From: Apoda limacodes | Taxonomy: Eukaryota; Arthropoda; Insecta; Lepidoptera; Limacodidae | Assembly: GCA_946406115.1 (NCBI GenBank) | Contig: OX291540.1 | Coordinates: forward strand, 7,746,563-7,810,562 | DNA: 64,000 nucleotides | Direction: 5' to 3' | Shown here: piece by piece, positions 27,501 to 33,240 of the stretch | Layout of the letters: each line of letters begins with the position of its first letter | Position numbering within the stretch: position 1 is the stretch's first letter | Program-made: the position numbers and the translations under genes | Notes under the pieces: generated by a model | Told to the model about the DNA's origin: nothing | The model's database searches: none | Seen by the model: the letters and a program-made list of their open reading frames with translations, nothing else

Positions 27501-29507
27501 ATTTGGACTAAAGTGGCTTATATCTGTATATAGGTCCTCCAAGTGGTAAATTACCAACTTTGAAGTAATCAGTAGTAAAATAAAGTCCACGGACAGGATA
27601 ATTATACCTTTTGTCAAATATTGAAAAACTTAACATATTAAAAAACTTTAACTCTAAATTAAGTCCTAAAATGAGCTTGATCCATTATTCTTTCCCGCGC
27701 CAAATTTGGATATCTACGTGGGATTTGTAATATACACCTAGTAGCCTATGTCTACCTTGTTGGTCTATTCTAAAGATTTAATAAAAGAATTTTAGAAATC
27801 GGATAAGTAGTTTCAGAGATTACTTTTTATAATATACTTTAGTTATACTTTTTAAAATTACTTTAATTTCAGATTCACCATTTCTGTCTAAGGAAGATAA
27901 ACTCTCTCTTTGAAAAGATGAAATCTACTCTTTTTCTCTCTATATAATATTAGTATAGATTACCTTCAAATGTACAATTCAGATTCACAGTCTGTTTATT
28001 TTCAGTGTTTCTAGGGAACAAAAGGGATACATTTTCTGTACTGCTAATAAATTTCGCTGGAAAACTGAGATTGAGGTAAGTAGAGTTGTAGTAGTCGCCT
28101 GATATGCATACATAGTTTCCCACATCCTCTAACGTCGTATTTTCTATTATAAGAGAAAACTCTTTTTTAATTCTTGGATTGCCATCGATGTCATTGACTG
28201 TAAGTGAACTATTTTTTTCACTTTCTTTAATTCTGTGAACAAAAAAAAATAAGTATCAATCGATGTCTGTTATGTATTGATAAACAATAACTGAATAAAA
28301 TAAGAACTAAATAATTGAGAAAACAGCCATCTAACTAGGTATTAAAACACTAGTGTGATACTATGATGGATCACACTCCAATTTTAATACCCCTTAACAC
28401 CAGTTTTATTTTTTTTGGGAAACCAGTCCATTGACTTAATCCTTTTTTTTAATCAGTACAATGTTTTATGTTCCTCCTGCAAAATTGGGTCTCATAGACA
28501 TGTGGGGTTTCTCAAATAATCAATACATTTATAAAGACCTATTATCGTAATATTTGTCAGATTTTTAGATTATGTGGTTGAAAAGTTAGAAGTTTTTTTT
28601 GCATTTGTCTACGGAACCCTAAATAATTTACCGACATAGCTCGTAGAATCGGCAAGCTGTGCAAGTGGCAGTGGGCTTGTAAAGTCTGTCGGAGGACCTA
28701 TGGCCGTTGGAGCAGACATGTCCTAGAGTGGAGACCGCGTACAGGAAGGCAAAGCGTGGGGCGCCCTAAAGCCCTGTAGACGGACGAGCTTAAAAGTATG
28801 GCTGGTGGTGATGCTGAAGGCAGAGGACTGGGGCGCACCATGTCCAGCAGTGGGCCTATATAGACTAATAAAATATGATGATAATGAGTATTGCAATAAC
28901 ATAGAGATAAATTGATATAGAAAAACTAGAAAAACACGCTTACTAATAAATATAGTCCCAACATGATTAGTCACATGAGTTAAATCTTATTAGGATCTTA
29001 CTTTCACTAAGTGTAATGTATTCGACTCGTTTAAAATAACCTACATAAGCCTAAACTCGGGGGAACTTCTACTAACCATTAAGAGTTCTAATTTCCACCA
29101 CCAGGGTGCATCATCAGCAAGTGTATTTCAGTAACTGCAGATGTACTTATAGATTACTAAACTTTTAATTAAGGTTGATTTTTTTTGAGTTGAAATAAAA
29201 ATTAAAAAAAAAAACTTTACAACTAGCAATTTTATTTTAAGTTAGCCAACAATGTCAAATTAGCACACACCAACAATTAGCAAAATAAGAATAAATGTAA
29301 TCATTCCCTCCCTCCAACATAAATACTCATGTTATAAGATTTGGATTTGTCCAACGAAAACATACCGGCCAGTTTTATTCACAACATTTTCTTTGAATTT
29401 CCATGTGACATTGTCATTTTCCTGCCATGGTGATACGACACACTTTATTTCTGCTTTCTTACCAAATTCACCGCTCGATGTTACAGTTATTGTAGGATTT
29501 TCTTCAG
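378..29507 (-). CDS. Ptp69D: Receptor-type tyrosine phosphatase Ptp69D, partial (20 exons)
   Basis: This single-pass receptor removes phosphate from phosphotyrosine. In Drosophila, Ptp69D acts in axon guidance (established knowledge). Twenty minus-strand exons (listed separately) join with matching phases into about 1184 codons without a stop. The domain order is two Ig domains (exons 1-3), two FN3 domains (exon 3), a third FN3 (exons 4-6), a membrane-proximal region with CC and CxxC cysteines (exons 7-11), a transmembrane helix (exon 12), PTP D1 (exons 13-19) with the KNRYPD and [10 protein letters not shown] motifs, and the beginning of PTP D2 (exon 20). Two Ig plus three FN3 plus two PTP domains is the Ptp69D layout; LAR, Ptp10D and Ptp99A have other counts. 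The signal-peptide exon and most of D2 are missing from the window. Introns are full of transposon remnants. The family call is firm; orthology is inferred from domain order and remembered similarity. Confidence 0.9.
808..957 (-). CDS. Ptp69D: Ptp69D exon: end of PTP D1, start of the D1-D2 linker
   Basis: The acceptor is gttggcag and the donor is gttttt; phase 0 at both ends (50 codons). [20 protein letters not shown] is the last D1 helix with the conserved glutamine context, followed by an inter-domain linker ending in EHEFE. The donor is non-consensus after +2 but keeps the frame. Confidence 0.9.
1298..1489 (-). CDS. Ptp69D: Ptp69D exon: PTP D1 catalytic P-loop
   Basis: The acceptor is atcttcag and the donor is gtgagt; phase 0 at both ends (64 codons). 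[20 protein letters not shown] contains the C(X)5R signature with nucleophilic cysteine and phosphate-binding arginine, so D1 should be active. It ends with the Q-loop region [12 protein letters not shown]. Confidence 0.97.
1656..1956. mobile_element. piggyBac-type MITE with TTAA duplication
   Basis: TTAA at 1656-1659 and 1953-1956 flank a 293-bp element. The left end accttaactaggcgc (1660-1674) and the reverse complement of the right end, cccttaattaggcgc (1938-1952), match at 13 of 15 positions. TTAA target duplication with short inverted termini is the mark of the piggyBac superfamily. There is no coding capacity. Confidence 0.75.
2407..2555 (-). CDS. Ptp69D: Ptp69D exon: PTP D1 linker and WPD-type loop
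   Basis: The acceptor is cgttttag and the donor is gtttgt; phase 1 in, phase 0 out. The first half is an acidic Ser/Thr-rich linker ([15 protein letters not shown]). [20 protein letters not shown] follows, where the WPD general-acid loop reads WKD, then SILKFIK. Confidence 0.92.
3047..3150 (-). CDS. Ptp69D: Ptp69D exon: PTP D1 strand and unusual linker
   Basis: The acceptor is ttttacag and the donor is gtacgt; phase 2 in, phase 1 out. It starts [12 protein letters not shown], the conserved PTP strand, then enters a hydrophilic insertion ([14 protein letters not shown]) that continues into the next exon. Confidence 0.9.
3935..4146 (-). CDS. Ptp69D: Ptp69D exon: PTP D1 core (FVCAQGPT to HHVSEK)
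   Basis: The acceptor is atgatag and the donor is gtaagt; phase 0 in, phase 2 out. It carries the invariant PTP motifs [26 protein letters not shown] and CSKYWPDE in the expected order and spacing. Confidence 0.95.
4255..4345 (-). mobile_element. CR1-like LINE 3'-end fragment
   Basis: acaaagctacgggccgcctg and a nearby ccaggggcatc align with the intact element's 3' end, with deletions between them. It is an old fragment near the acceptor side of a Ptp69D D1 exon. Confidence 0.6.
4681..5116 (+). repeat. gggttccgta-family repeat, diverged
   Basis: It starts accggactcgcgcaccaagg, then gttccgta, and ends near cttgacagacagacggactg. The middle is diverged or replaced. It stands back to back with the next, oppositely oriented copy. 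Confidence 0.6.
5120..5765 (-). repeat. gggttccgta-family repeat, long variant
   Basis: It opens tttttagggttccgtagcca with a gtctgtctgtctgtccgtcc microsatellite. It closes ggtacggaaccctcggtgtg, then cgagtccaacttgcactt. At about 645 bp it is twice the length of the 15-kb copy, and the middle is unrelated AT-rich sequence including a C10 run at 5491. Confidence 0.65.
7330..7470 (-). pseudogene. RTE-type LINE C-terminal fragment
   Basis: The minus strand reads [17 protein letters not shown], a decayed form of the KWQWAGHIAR motif that closes RTE-type ORFs. It is short, broken and 5'-truncated. Confidence 0.55.
8409..8585 (-). CDS. Ptp69D: Ptp69D exon: PTP D1 phosphotyrosine loop and DYINANY
   Basis: The acceptor is gttacag and the donor is gtgagt; phase 0 at both ends (59 codons). 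[17 protein letters not shown] is the phosphotyrosine-recognition loop and [13 protein letters not shown] is the following core PTP motif. Confidence 0.95.
9180..9510 (-). pseudogene. RTE-type LINE 3' fragment with a nested CR1 3' end
   Basis: 9200-9300 contains cgccaccttcacaaagtcat and cccacgctgcactttccggt, common in the 3' flank of RTE-like LINEs. 9430-9510 looks like the decayed C-terminus. Between them (about 9320-9410) is a diverged copy of the CR1 3' terminal sequence. This is nested insertion debris. Confidence 0.5.
9320..9410 (-). mobile_element. CR1-like LINE 3'-end fragment, diverged
   Basis: tataacactcaggtaaggaa through atggaccgcttggtgttatg follows the consensus 3' terminus with many changes. 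It is nested in an RTE fragment. Confidence 0.55.
10031..10172 (-). CDS. Ptp69D: Ptp69D exon: cytoplasmic lead-in to PTP D1
   Basis: The acceptor is a polypyrimidine tract plus tag and the donor is gtgtgg; phase 2 in, phase 0 out. It encodes a proline-rich juxtamembrane stretch ([13 protein letters not shown]), then helix alpha1 of D1, ending [10 protein letters not shown], the usual start of a PTP fold. Confidence 0.9.
10850..11840 (-). pseudogene. RTE-type LINE reverse transcriptase remnant
   Basis: The minus strand reads [20 protein letters not shown], then [15 protein letters not shown] in a shifted frame. This is the typical RTE order of the (D)V-SPWLFNLF motif followed by YADDLVLLA and EELQ. 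Upstream and downstream parts are only weakly recognisable. It lies in the intron between the transmembrane and juxtamembrane exons of Ptp69D. Confidence 0.7.
12257..12597 (+). mobile_element. RTE-tailed SINE, family B
   Basis: It begins actagcggcccgtcccgact and ends in the RTE-like tail agaatattagtgtagatta. Related copies occur at 19545-19705 and 27690-27962. It lies in a Ptp69D intron. Confidence 0.65.
12825..13010 (+). repeat. Dispersed repeat shared with 30785-30985
   Basis: gaacacttttgaatcgtcaa, aatgttaatttctgcca and gtatacaatatgtat match the other copy in the same order. It may be the 3' end of a non-LTR element. It lies in a Ptp69D intron. Confidence 0.65.
13423..13547 (-). CDS. Ptp69D: Ptp69D exon: transmembrane helix and juxtamembrane segment
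   Basis: The acceptor is cttttgcag and the donor is gtgcct; phase 0 in, phase 2 out. [19 protein letters not shown] is a clear membrane-spanning helix. It is followed by the stop-transfer charges QTRKSRK and a juxtamembrane segment ending NPIEKFVR. It is the only hydrophobic span in the assembled protein, which fixes the topology. Confidence 0.92.
13798..13898. repeat. 28-bp inverted repeat hairpin
   Basis: gcgtcttaagatatcgaagg... at 13798-13825 and its reverse complement at 13871-13898 match at 26 of 28 positions, with a 45-base loop. It lies in a Ptp69D intron just beyond the transmembrane exon. No splice or coding role is visible. Confidence 0.75.
15041..15323 (+). repeat. gggttccgta-family dispersed repeat, best copy
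   Basis: It starts taaaaatcggccaagtgcga, includes gtcggactcgcgcacg and ends ggtacggaaccctaa. Near the end is a GACG/GGAC microsatellite (15246-15269). This is a very common lepidopteran repeat; other copies here are at 4681, 5120, 53468, 55468, 58296, 58568 and 61704. Class not determined. Confidence 0.8.
15659..15768 (-). CDS. Ptp69D: Ptp69D exon: stalk before the membrane
   Basis: The acceptor is gtgtacag and the donor is gtaagt; phase 1 in, phase 0 out. [15 protein letters not shown] resembles the last ectodomain strand of receptor phosphatases. A proline-rich stalk ([13 protein letters not shown]) and KLEIALQ lead into the transmembrane exon. Confidence 0.85.
16474..16505 (-). mobile_element. 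CR1-like LINE 3'-terminal scrap
   Basis: A run of T followed by ataccacgaaggtggcaaac matches the last 20 or so bases of the intact LINE and its poly(A). Nothing else of the element remains. Confidence 0.6.
16951..17004. repeat. 20-bp palindromic tandem array
   Basis: The unit caatatcggaattccgatat is repeated at 16951, 16971 and, partly, 16991. Each full unit holds the perfect 18-base palindrome atatcggaattccgatat. Similar cggaat/gatatt words recur at 18860-18962. Confidence 0.85.
18860..18962. repeat. Degenerate cluster of cggaat/gatatt words
   Basis: attccgatattacgatattg, agtatcggaactataatatcgg, ggaattacgatattccgaga and ttccgatattt form an irregular cluster. It looks related to the palindromic array at 16951. 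Confidence 0.5.
19545..19705 (+). mobile_element. RTE-tailed SINE, family B, degenerate
   Basis: ccgccacgacttcgtatttg near the start and aaatcggtctagtagttccg toward the end follow the family B pattern, with the tail decayed (ttataatataagtata). Confidence 0.5.
21512..21591 (-). CDS. Ptp69D: Ptp69D exon: membrane-proximal region after the basic site
   Basis: The acceptor is tttttacag and the donor is gtaagt; phase 2 in, phase 1 out. It starts [13 protein letters not shown] directly after the RKRR motif and ends in [10 protein letters not shown] 5.7-kb intron follows (15769-21511). Confidence 0.84.
21797..21964 (-). CDS. Ptp69D: Ptp69D exon: membrane-proximal region with CxxC and basic end
   Basis: The acceptor is actttcag and the donor is gtatga; phase 2 at both ends. 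It contains [10 protein letters not shown] (CxxC) and ends in AESSRKR. With the split arginine codon and the next exon it reads SSRKRR-D, a furin-type site. The donor is weaker than its neighbours, but it is the one that keeps the frame. Confidence 0.83.
22832..22966 (-). CDS. Ptp69D: Ptp69D exon: membrane-proximal region
   Basis: The acceptor is tttttcag and the donor is gttagt; phase 2 at both ends. It encodes [19 protein letters not shown] and ends in [11 protein letters not shown]. It continues the globular membrane-proximal region; no catalytic residue is expected here. Confidence 0.87.
23128..23207 (-). CDS. Ptp69D: Ptp69D exon: membrane-proximal region
   Basis: The acceptor is tatttcag and the donor is gtaata; phase 0 in, phase 2 out. 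It encodes a segment containing [11 protein letters not shown]. The adjacent cysteine pair and this wording recall the Ptp69D membrane-proximal ectodomain. The exon is short, but both junctions keep phase. Confidence 0.87.
23614..23758 (-). CDS. Ptp69D: Ptp69D exon: end of FN3-3
   Basis: The acceptor is ttttatag and the donor is gtgggt; phase 2 in, phase 0 out. [18 protein letters not shown] is a textbook FN3 E-F loop and F strand with the conserved tyrosine. A proline-rich linker ([11 protein letters not shown]) follows. Confidence 0.92.
23848..24039. mobile_element. Foldback MITE in a Ptp69D intron
   Basis: The left side aactttttaacaag...accggcttcaaaaa...gcactaaaaaggtaaaaata is mirrored by taattatttttaccatttta...aagtcggttctttg...cttgttaaaaagtt. 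Pairing continues inward through tattttcaaaaatct and agataagtttttga, so nearly the whole 192-base stretch can fold into one hairpin. Confidence 0.75.
24050..24360 (+). repeat. Dispersed AT-rich repeat (shared with 59860-60060)
   Basis: catcaacataaagtttgacc, then caaaagtttaagttttaaa and gccacctgggaag, align in order with 59875-59985. It ends with poly(A)-rich blocks and gcttttttgaaatcggtaaa. It directly follows the foldback element and may be part of one larger non-autonomous transposon. Confidence 0.55.
24749..24764 (+). repeat. C16 homopolymer
   Basis: Sixteen C in a row lie inside a small GC-rich patch (24665-24765), possibly the edge of another element. It is a likely sequencing or assembly error hot spot. 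Confidence 0.85.
24985..25275 (+). repeat. GC-rich dispersed repeat in a Ptp69D intron
   Basis: It shares gcctcggcttggggcgtccc, ccttcgaccagcgtgagcct, gaacccggggacgtcggcgt and taggggaggtcgtt with the copy at 44150-44440. Base composition is far above the surrounding intron. No coding potential or RNA-gene motif was recognised. Confidence 0.8.
25600..25709 (-). CDS. Ptp69D: Ptp69D exon: middle of FN3-3
   Basis: The acceptor is gttttag and the donor is gtgagt; phase 0 in, phase 2 out. It encodes a charged segment starting [12 protein letters not shown] and ending NDSKEA, with the split lysine codon completed by the next exon. The internal ATG is not a start: the frame is continuous with the exon before it. 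Confidence 0.85.
26322..26498 (-). CDS. Ptp69D: Ptp69D exon: start of FN3-3
   Basis: The exon lies between acceptor gtttag and donor gtaagt, with phase 0 at both ends (59 codons). [11 protein letters not shown]...ISLVWDTP has the A/B strands and core tryptophan of an FN3 domain. The stretch before it has cysteines in [13 protein letters not shown]. Confidence 0.88.
26600..27306 (-). CDS. Ptp69D: Ptp69D exon: rest of Ig2, FN3-1 and FN3-2
   Basis: This is the largest exon (707 bp). The acceptor is ttaacag and the donor is gtaaaa; phase 1 in, phase 0 out. It begins with the Ig2 tryptophan (EVTWLKD) and the DSGTYKC signature. Two FN3 domains follow, with the B-strand tryptophans in LYVKW and [10 protein letters not shown] and F-strand tyrosines in TTYQIKV and STYIFKV. 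There are many N-glycosylation sequons. Confidence 0.93.
27690..27962 (+). mobile_element. RTE-tailed SINE whose tail reaches a Ptp69D splice donor
   Basis: cgcgccaaatttggatatct, gtagcctatgtctacc and aaatcggataagtagtttca follow the family pattern. The tail tataatattagtatagatta ends at 27962, one base from the Ptp69D exon end at 27964. On the minus strand this tail supplies the intron bases after the G of the donor (g|taatctatac). Confidence 0.6.
27964..28232 (-). CDS. Ptp69D: Ptp69D exon: second half of Ig1, start of Ig2
   Basis: The acceptor is gttcacag and the donor is gtaatc; phase 2 in, phase 1 out. It contains the Ig signature DVGNYVC that closes Ig1, and it ends in VNLNCTFE, the first cysteine strand of Ig2. 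The intronic bases just past the donor belong to a retroposon tail (see findings). Confidence 0.9.
28625..28880 (+). pseudogene. 3' end of an RTE-type LINE
   Basis: The plus strand reads [18 protein letters not shown] and then a run resembling [15 protein letters not shown], followed by the ccagcagtgggcctatatag tail. This is the C-terminus and 3' end of the RTE-like LINEs common in Lepidoptera. It is 5'-truncated and frame-broken, and sits in a Ptp69D intron. Confidence 0.7.
29366..29507 (-). CDS. Ptp69D: Ptp69D exon 1 of those seen: first half of Ig1
   Basis: The acceptor is ttttcag before 29507 and the donor is gtatgt after 29366. It enters in phase 1 and leaves in phase 2. It encodes the A-C strands of an Ig domain: cysteine in AEIKCVV, then tryptophan in VTWKF, with N-glycosylation sequons. 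An upstream coding exon with the start codon and signal peptide is required and was not found. Confidence 0.85.
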
Positions 29508-30359
29508 CTGAAAACAAAAAACAGGTTTTTTAATACCATAGGCTGAAAAAATAATATGCAGACCCAAAAGGTCTGTACAATAGTGACACTGCCCCCCGAT
29601 TTACTCCCAAAACGCGCTAATAGTCACGCTTAAGCCACAAACCGCAGTATTCTAGAACTACTGCTAGTCAGGGTACTGCGACTTATTCTGTCGTACAACA
29701 TATATCAATATCGCCAAATCGTAGTTTCTACGAATAAAAGAATAAAACTAAGTATATAGGTAAATCGTAGGTACTTCATTATTAAATGATTTTTTTATAG
29801 TAATTGTTTATTAACATCGAAAAACATGGTAAATAAATATCATTGGACATTCAAATTGATTGTCCATATGTTTGTATGTTTAATGAAGAAAAATATTAGT
29901 TATTTTCATCACACTTACAAACTCGTAAACAGTGTCCTTACGTGGAGTTAAGCCCTGTGCTAAAACCTTAATTACTCACACGGGCTTTTTCTGTGTAAAT
30001 TTTACTTTTTACAAGGCATACATCTATTCCCATCATTTCAATTGTATTTTGGTGAGTTTATTAATTCACCTTATATTTTTTTTTATTTACTTGGAATGTG
30101 ATTGTGTGTAACACGGGCGATACAGAAATTACAAACTTGAGCCATTAAAGTCTTCGGTCTTAGAACCTACCTACCGAAATTGGTACAATTTAAATTTTGT
30201 AGACAATGATTTGATATACCTATTTTAGTTTAGAATATTCAACAATAGGTCAGGTCATAACATAAGTGACTGGGCGCAGGGTCGGGTTTCCTGCGGCGAC
30301 AAACTTTAGATAGTTTTTATCCCCTTCTATAAAAAAAGGAATAAAATGTGCTTTTAGAT

Positions 30360-30625
30360 AGAACTCATAAACAACCTAGTTTTTGCCTGCTTTTTCATCG
30401 ACCCAAAATTCGGCTTTCGGTGTAGGATTTCAACGGCAACTCCTCAATTATAGAAAAAAAACCGACTTACACTTGACGTTTTCAAGTAGCCTATGTCCTT
30501 TCTCGGGACTTAAGCTATTTTCATGCCAAATTTCATCTTAATCGGTACAGCGGCTTAAGCGTGAAGACGTAACAGATAGACAAACAAAGTTAATTTTGCA
30601 TTTATAATATTAGAGTATGGATAGT
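30360..30625 (+). mobile_element. RTE-tailed SINE, family A
   Basis: It contains tcggtgtaggatttcaacgg, caaatttcatcttaatcggt and gcatttataatattagagta. These are shared with 31206-31378 (opposite strand) and in part with 41519-41716 and 55268-55350. The tail resembles that of RTE LINEs, which probably mobilise it. Confidence 0.75.
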
Positions 30626-30784
30626 ATGGCTTGTATATTATTTACGGTTAAGGTTGTTTTCCTTTACATGTGCTACATAGCATTGCTTTTTACCAAATTT
30701 AATGGGTTTAGGTCAATAGGAAGTGGCCTATAAGTTTTAATTTTTGACTGCTCCAATGGATTGCTGACCTGAGTATTTGATCTT

Positions 30785-30985
30785 CATTTCAGTTTGATCA
30801 AAACATCAAAAAAGTCAAATCAAAACAAACTATATTCAAATAGGTTTCTAAGAACACTTTTGAATCGTCAATACACTGTAATGTAAACAATGTTAATTTC
30901 TGCCAAAAAGAGCTGGCAAGCACCATTTAAATTAATAATGCAATACTTTGATAATTAGCTAAGGAGTATACAATTTGTACCGAAA
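30785..30985 (+). repeat. Dispersed repeat shared with 12825-13010
   Basis: caaataggtttctaagaaca, cttttgaatcgtcaatacac, aatgttaatttctgccaaaa and gtatacaatttgta align with the 12.8-kb copy with moderate divergence. Confidence 0.65.
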
Positions 30986-31205
30986 CACTTATTAGGTAGT
31001 AAAAAAAGTAAAACATGACAATTTTTTTGTTTTATGTAGCGTAGGGTGCGCACCACGTGAAGCGTCAAATATCGTCAATCCAGTGAAGGAATTCAGATAT
31101 TTAAGAGAATTCCGATATTTAATAGTACTAGTGGCTTAAGCGCCATCACAATTATGTTTTTGCACAATCATATGTACATACATATATTTACATATACTTA
31201 AAACT

Positions 31206-31378
31206 ATCCATACTATCCATGAATATAATAATGAGTCTTATAAATGCGAAAATAAATCTGTCTGTTACGTTTACACGCTAAAACCGCTGTACCGATCAAG
31301 ATGAAACGTCAAATATTATCCGTTCCCCTCCCATAACTGAGGAGTTGCCGTTGAAATCCTACACCGATGACCGAATAC
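31206..31378 (-). mobile_element. RTE-tailed SINE, family A, joined to a truncated LINE
   Basis: On the minus strand it reads tcatcggtgtaggatttcaa, continues to ttcatcttgatcggtacagc and ends near gcatttataagactc. Its 5' side joins the broken RT of the minus-strand Jockey-like LINE without a gap and in the same orientation. Confidence 0.75.
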
Positions 31379-33240
31379 TAAGAATACAAAGAAGTTTGCT
31401 ACAAAGATGGGGGCGAGCACGGACCCTTGCGGGACTCCTGCTTCTATGGGACGGGGGGAAGAGAGAGTGCCTTCAACTTTGTAGCGAAAGCTACGATTCG
31501 ACAAATAGTCTCGTATGATGAGCACGAGACGATCTGGCAACTGAAAGTTGTACAGTTTAAAAATTAAACCGTTGTGCCAGACTTTGTCGAAAGCTTTCGC
31601 TACATCGAAGAAGACAGCGCCCGTGTGGCGGGTCTTACCTAATGCTGGTTGGAAGCCAGTGAGAATATGTTCCGTTATGCGGAGAACTTGATGGACGCAT
31701 GAGTGTTTGGCACGGAAGCCGAACTGCTCGTCTATTAAAATGCCTCTGGAGACTATAGCGTTCCATAGGCGAGCGAGGAGGAGGCGTTCATAGAAATTAC
31801 AAAGGGCCTTTAGTAAACTTATAGGGCAATAGGAGGACGGCTCGGTACGAGCTTTGCCTGGCTTATGGATGCCTTTAACAATTGCATCTTTCCATTGAGA
31901 AGGAAAGATGCAATGTTCGATAGCAGCGTTAAAGATCGCTACTAGGAGGCAGAGAAGGGGAAGAGTGAGGCGCTTTAGGATATCGTTAGAGATACCGTCC
32001 GCACCGGGGGCTGTACGGGGGCGTAGGTCTTTGATGACCTGTATGACTTCGTCGACAGTGACAGGGGGCAGGGGGTCTTGTGAAGGCAGAGAAGTTCTGC
32101 GCTCCACTTCGCCGTCTACCTCGCGCACGTGGTCGGGATCGAACGGTTGTGTGCTTAAGGCACATTGGGCTTGGAGGCTAGATGCTAGGCAATCCGCTTT
32201 TTCGTCATTGAAATGTTCTCCATAAGATCACCGAAACGTTGGGCACGAAGCTAAGCTACAGCGGTTCTTACACGGCGGTGTAAGTCGTTGAAGCGAGCTT
32301 TATTATCGATAGTGGGAGAGCGATCGCGTGCGCGGCGGGCCGCGTTACGCTCAGTCATTAGCGACCTGATGTGCTGAGGCAGTATTAGGTGGTGATAATC
32401 ACTAACCGGCACCTGTCTTGAGCACTCGCCAACGGTGGCGGTCAGGTGGTGAGTGAGGCGATAGCTACGTTTAGGTCGGTCGCGGATGAGATTACGTTGG
32501 GAACGCGGTCTAGATGTGGCGAGCTGAGATTCTCGAGTAATTTCCCAAATTTATCCCAGTCCGTCACGGTTCTAGTGTCGGGAGGAGAGTCCGAAGGGGA
32601 ACCTAATCGGAGGAGGACAGGGCGGTGGTCAGAGTCAAGTTCGTCAAGCACCTCTATAGAGCGAAAGCTTAGCCTTACATTCTTTAGAAGTGCTATGTCG
32701 AGTACGTCAGGGTTATTCCGAGTATTGTGGGGAAAGTAAGTGGGCGTCATGGGAGCGATGATGTCACAGTTTAGTCTGTCAACTAAATCGTCGAGGTGGC
32801 TGCCTCTCCGTGAAGTTACTGAAGAGTTCCAGCGGCGATGCTTGCAATTTAGGTCGCCGGCAAGAATGACGGCGTCGCCTAAATTTAAGAGCGACTGAGG
32901 GTCGCTCTCGAGCAAGTCTTTTAAGGGAGAGAGATAAACCGATGCAATGATGATCGGCTGATGGCCGGTCATCGCTAAGCGGCAGACGGATGCTTCTAAG
33001 TATGTAAGTGGTGGAGAATCAATAGGGGAGCAATGCAGAGAGCGCCTGTAATAGATGAGAGTGCCTCCGAGATTGGACGGTGCGATAGTTCGCGATCGAA
33101 GGGGTGCGGACAGCGGGCTTTAGGAACGTTTCCTGGATGAGGAAGACGTCCAGTTTTTGGGACAAGAGGAATTGCGATAATTCGATATTGCGATAAGTTT
33201 TGGGGCCACCCTGCGGAGGGCGGCGAAGAAGTCGCGATGC
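31379..33240 (-). pseudogene. Jockey-clade LINE ORF2 (endonuclease/RT), broken and 3'-truncated
   Basis: The endonuclease part shows LAGDLNCKHRRWNS and LDSDHRPVLLRLG, and the reverse transcriptase part shows APGADGISNDILKR, DEQFGFRAKHS, FFDVAKAFDKVWH and AGVPQGSVLAP. The frame ends about 15 residues after the last motif. The YADD catalytic box and the rest are missing: the sequence passes straight into an RTE-tailed SINE at 31378. Several frame breaks lie between 32200 and 33240. Confidence 0.87.
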
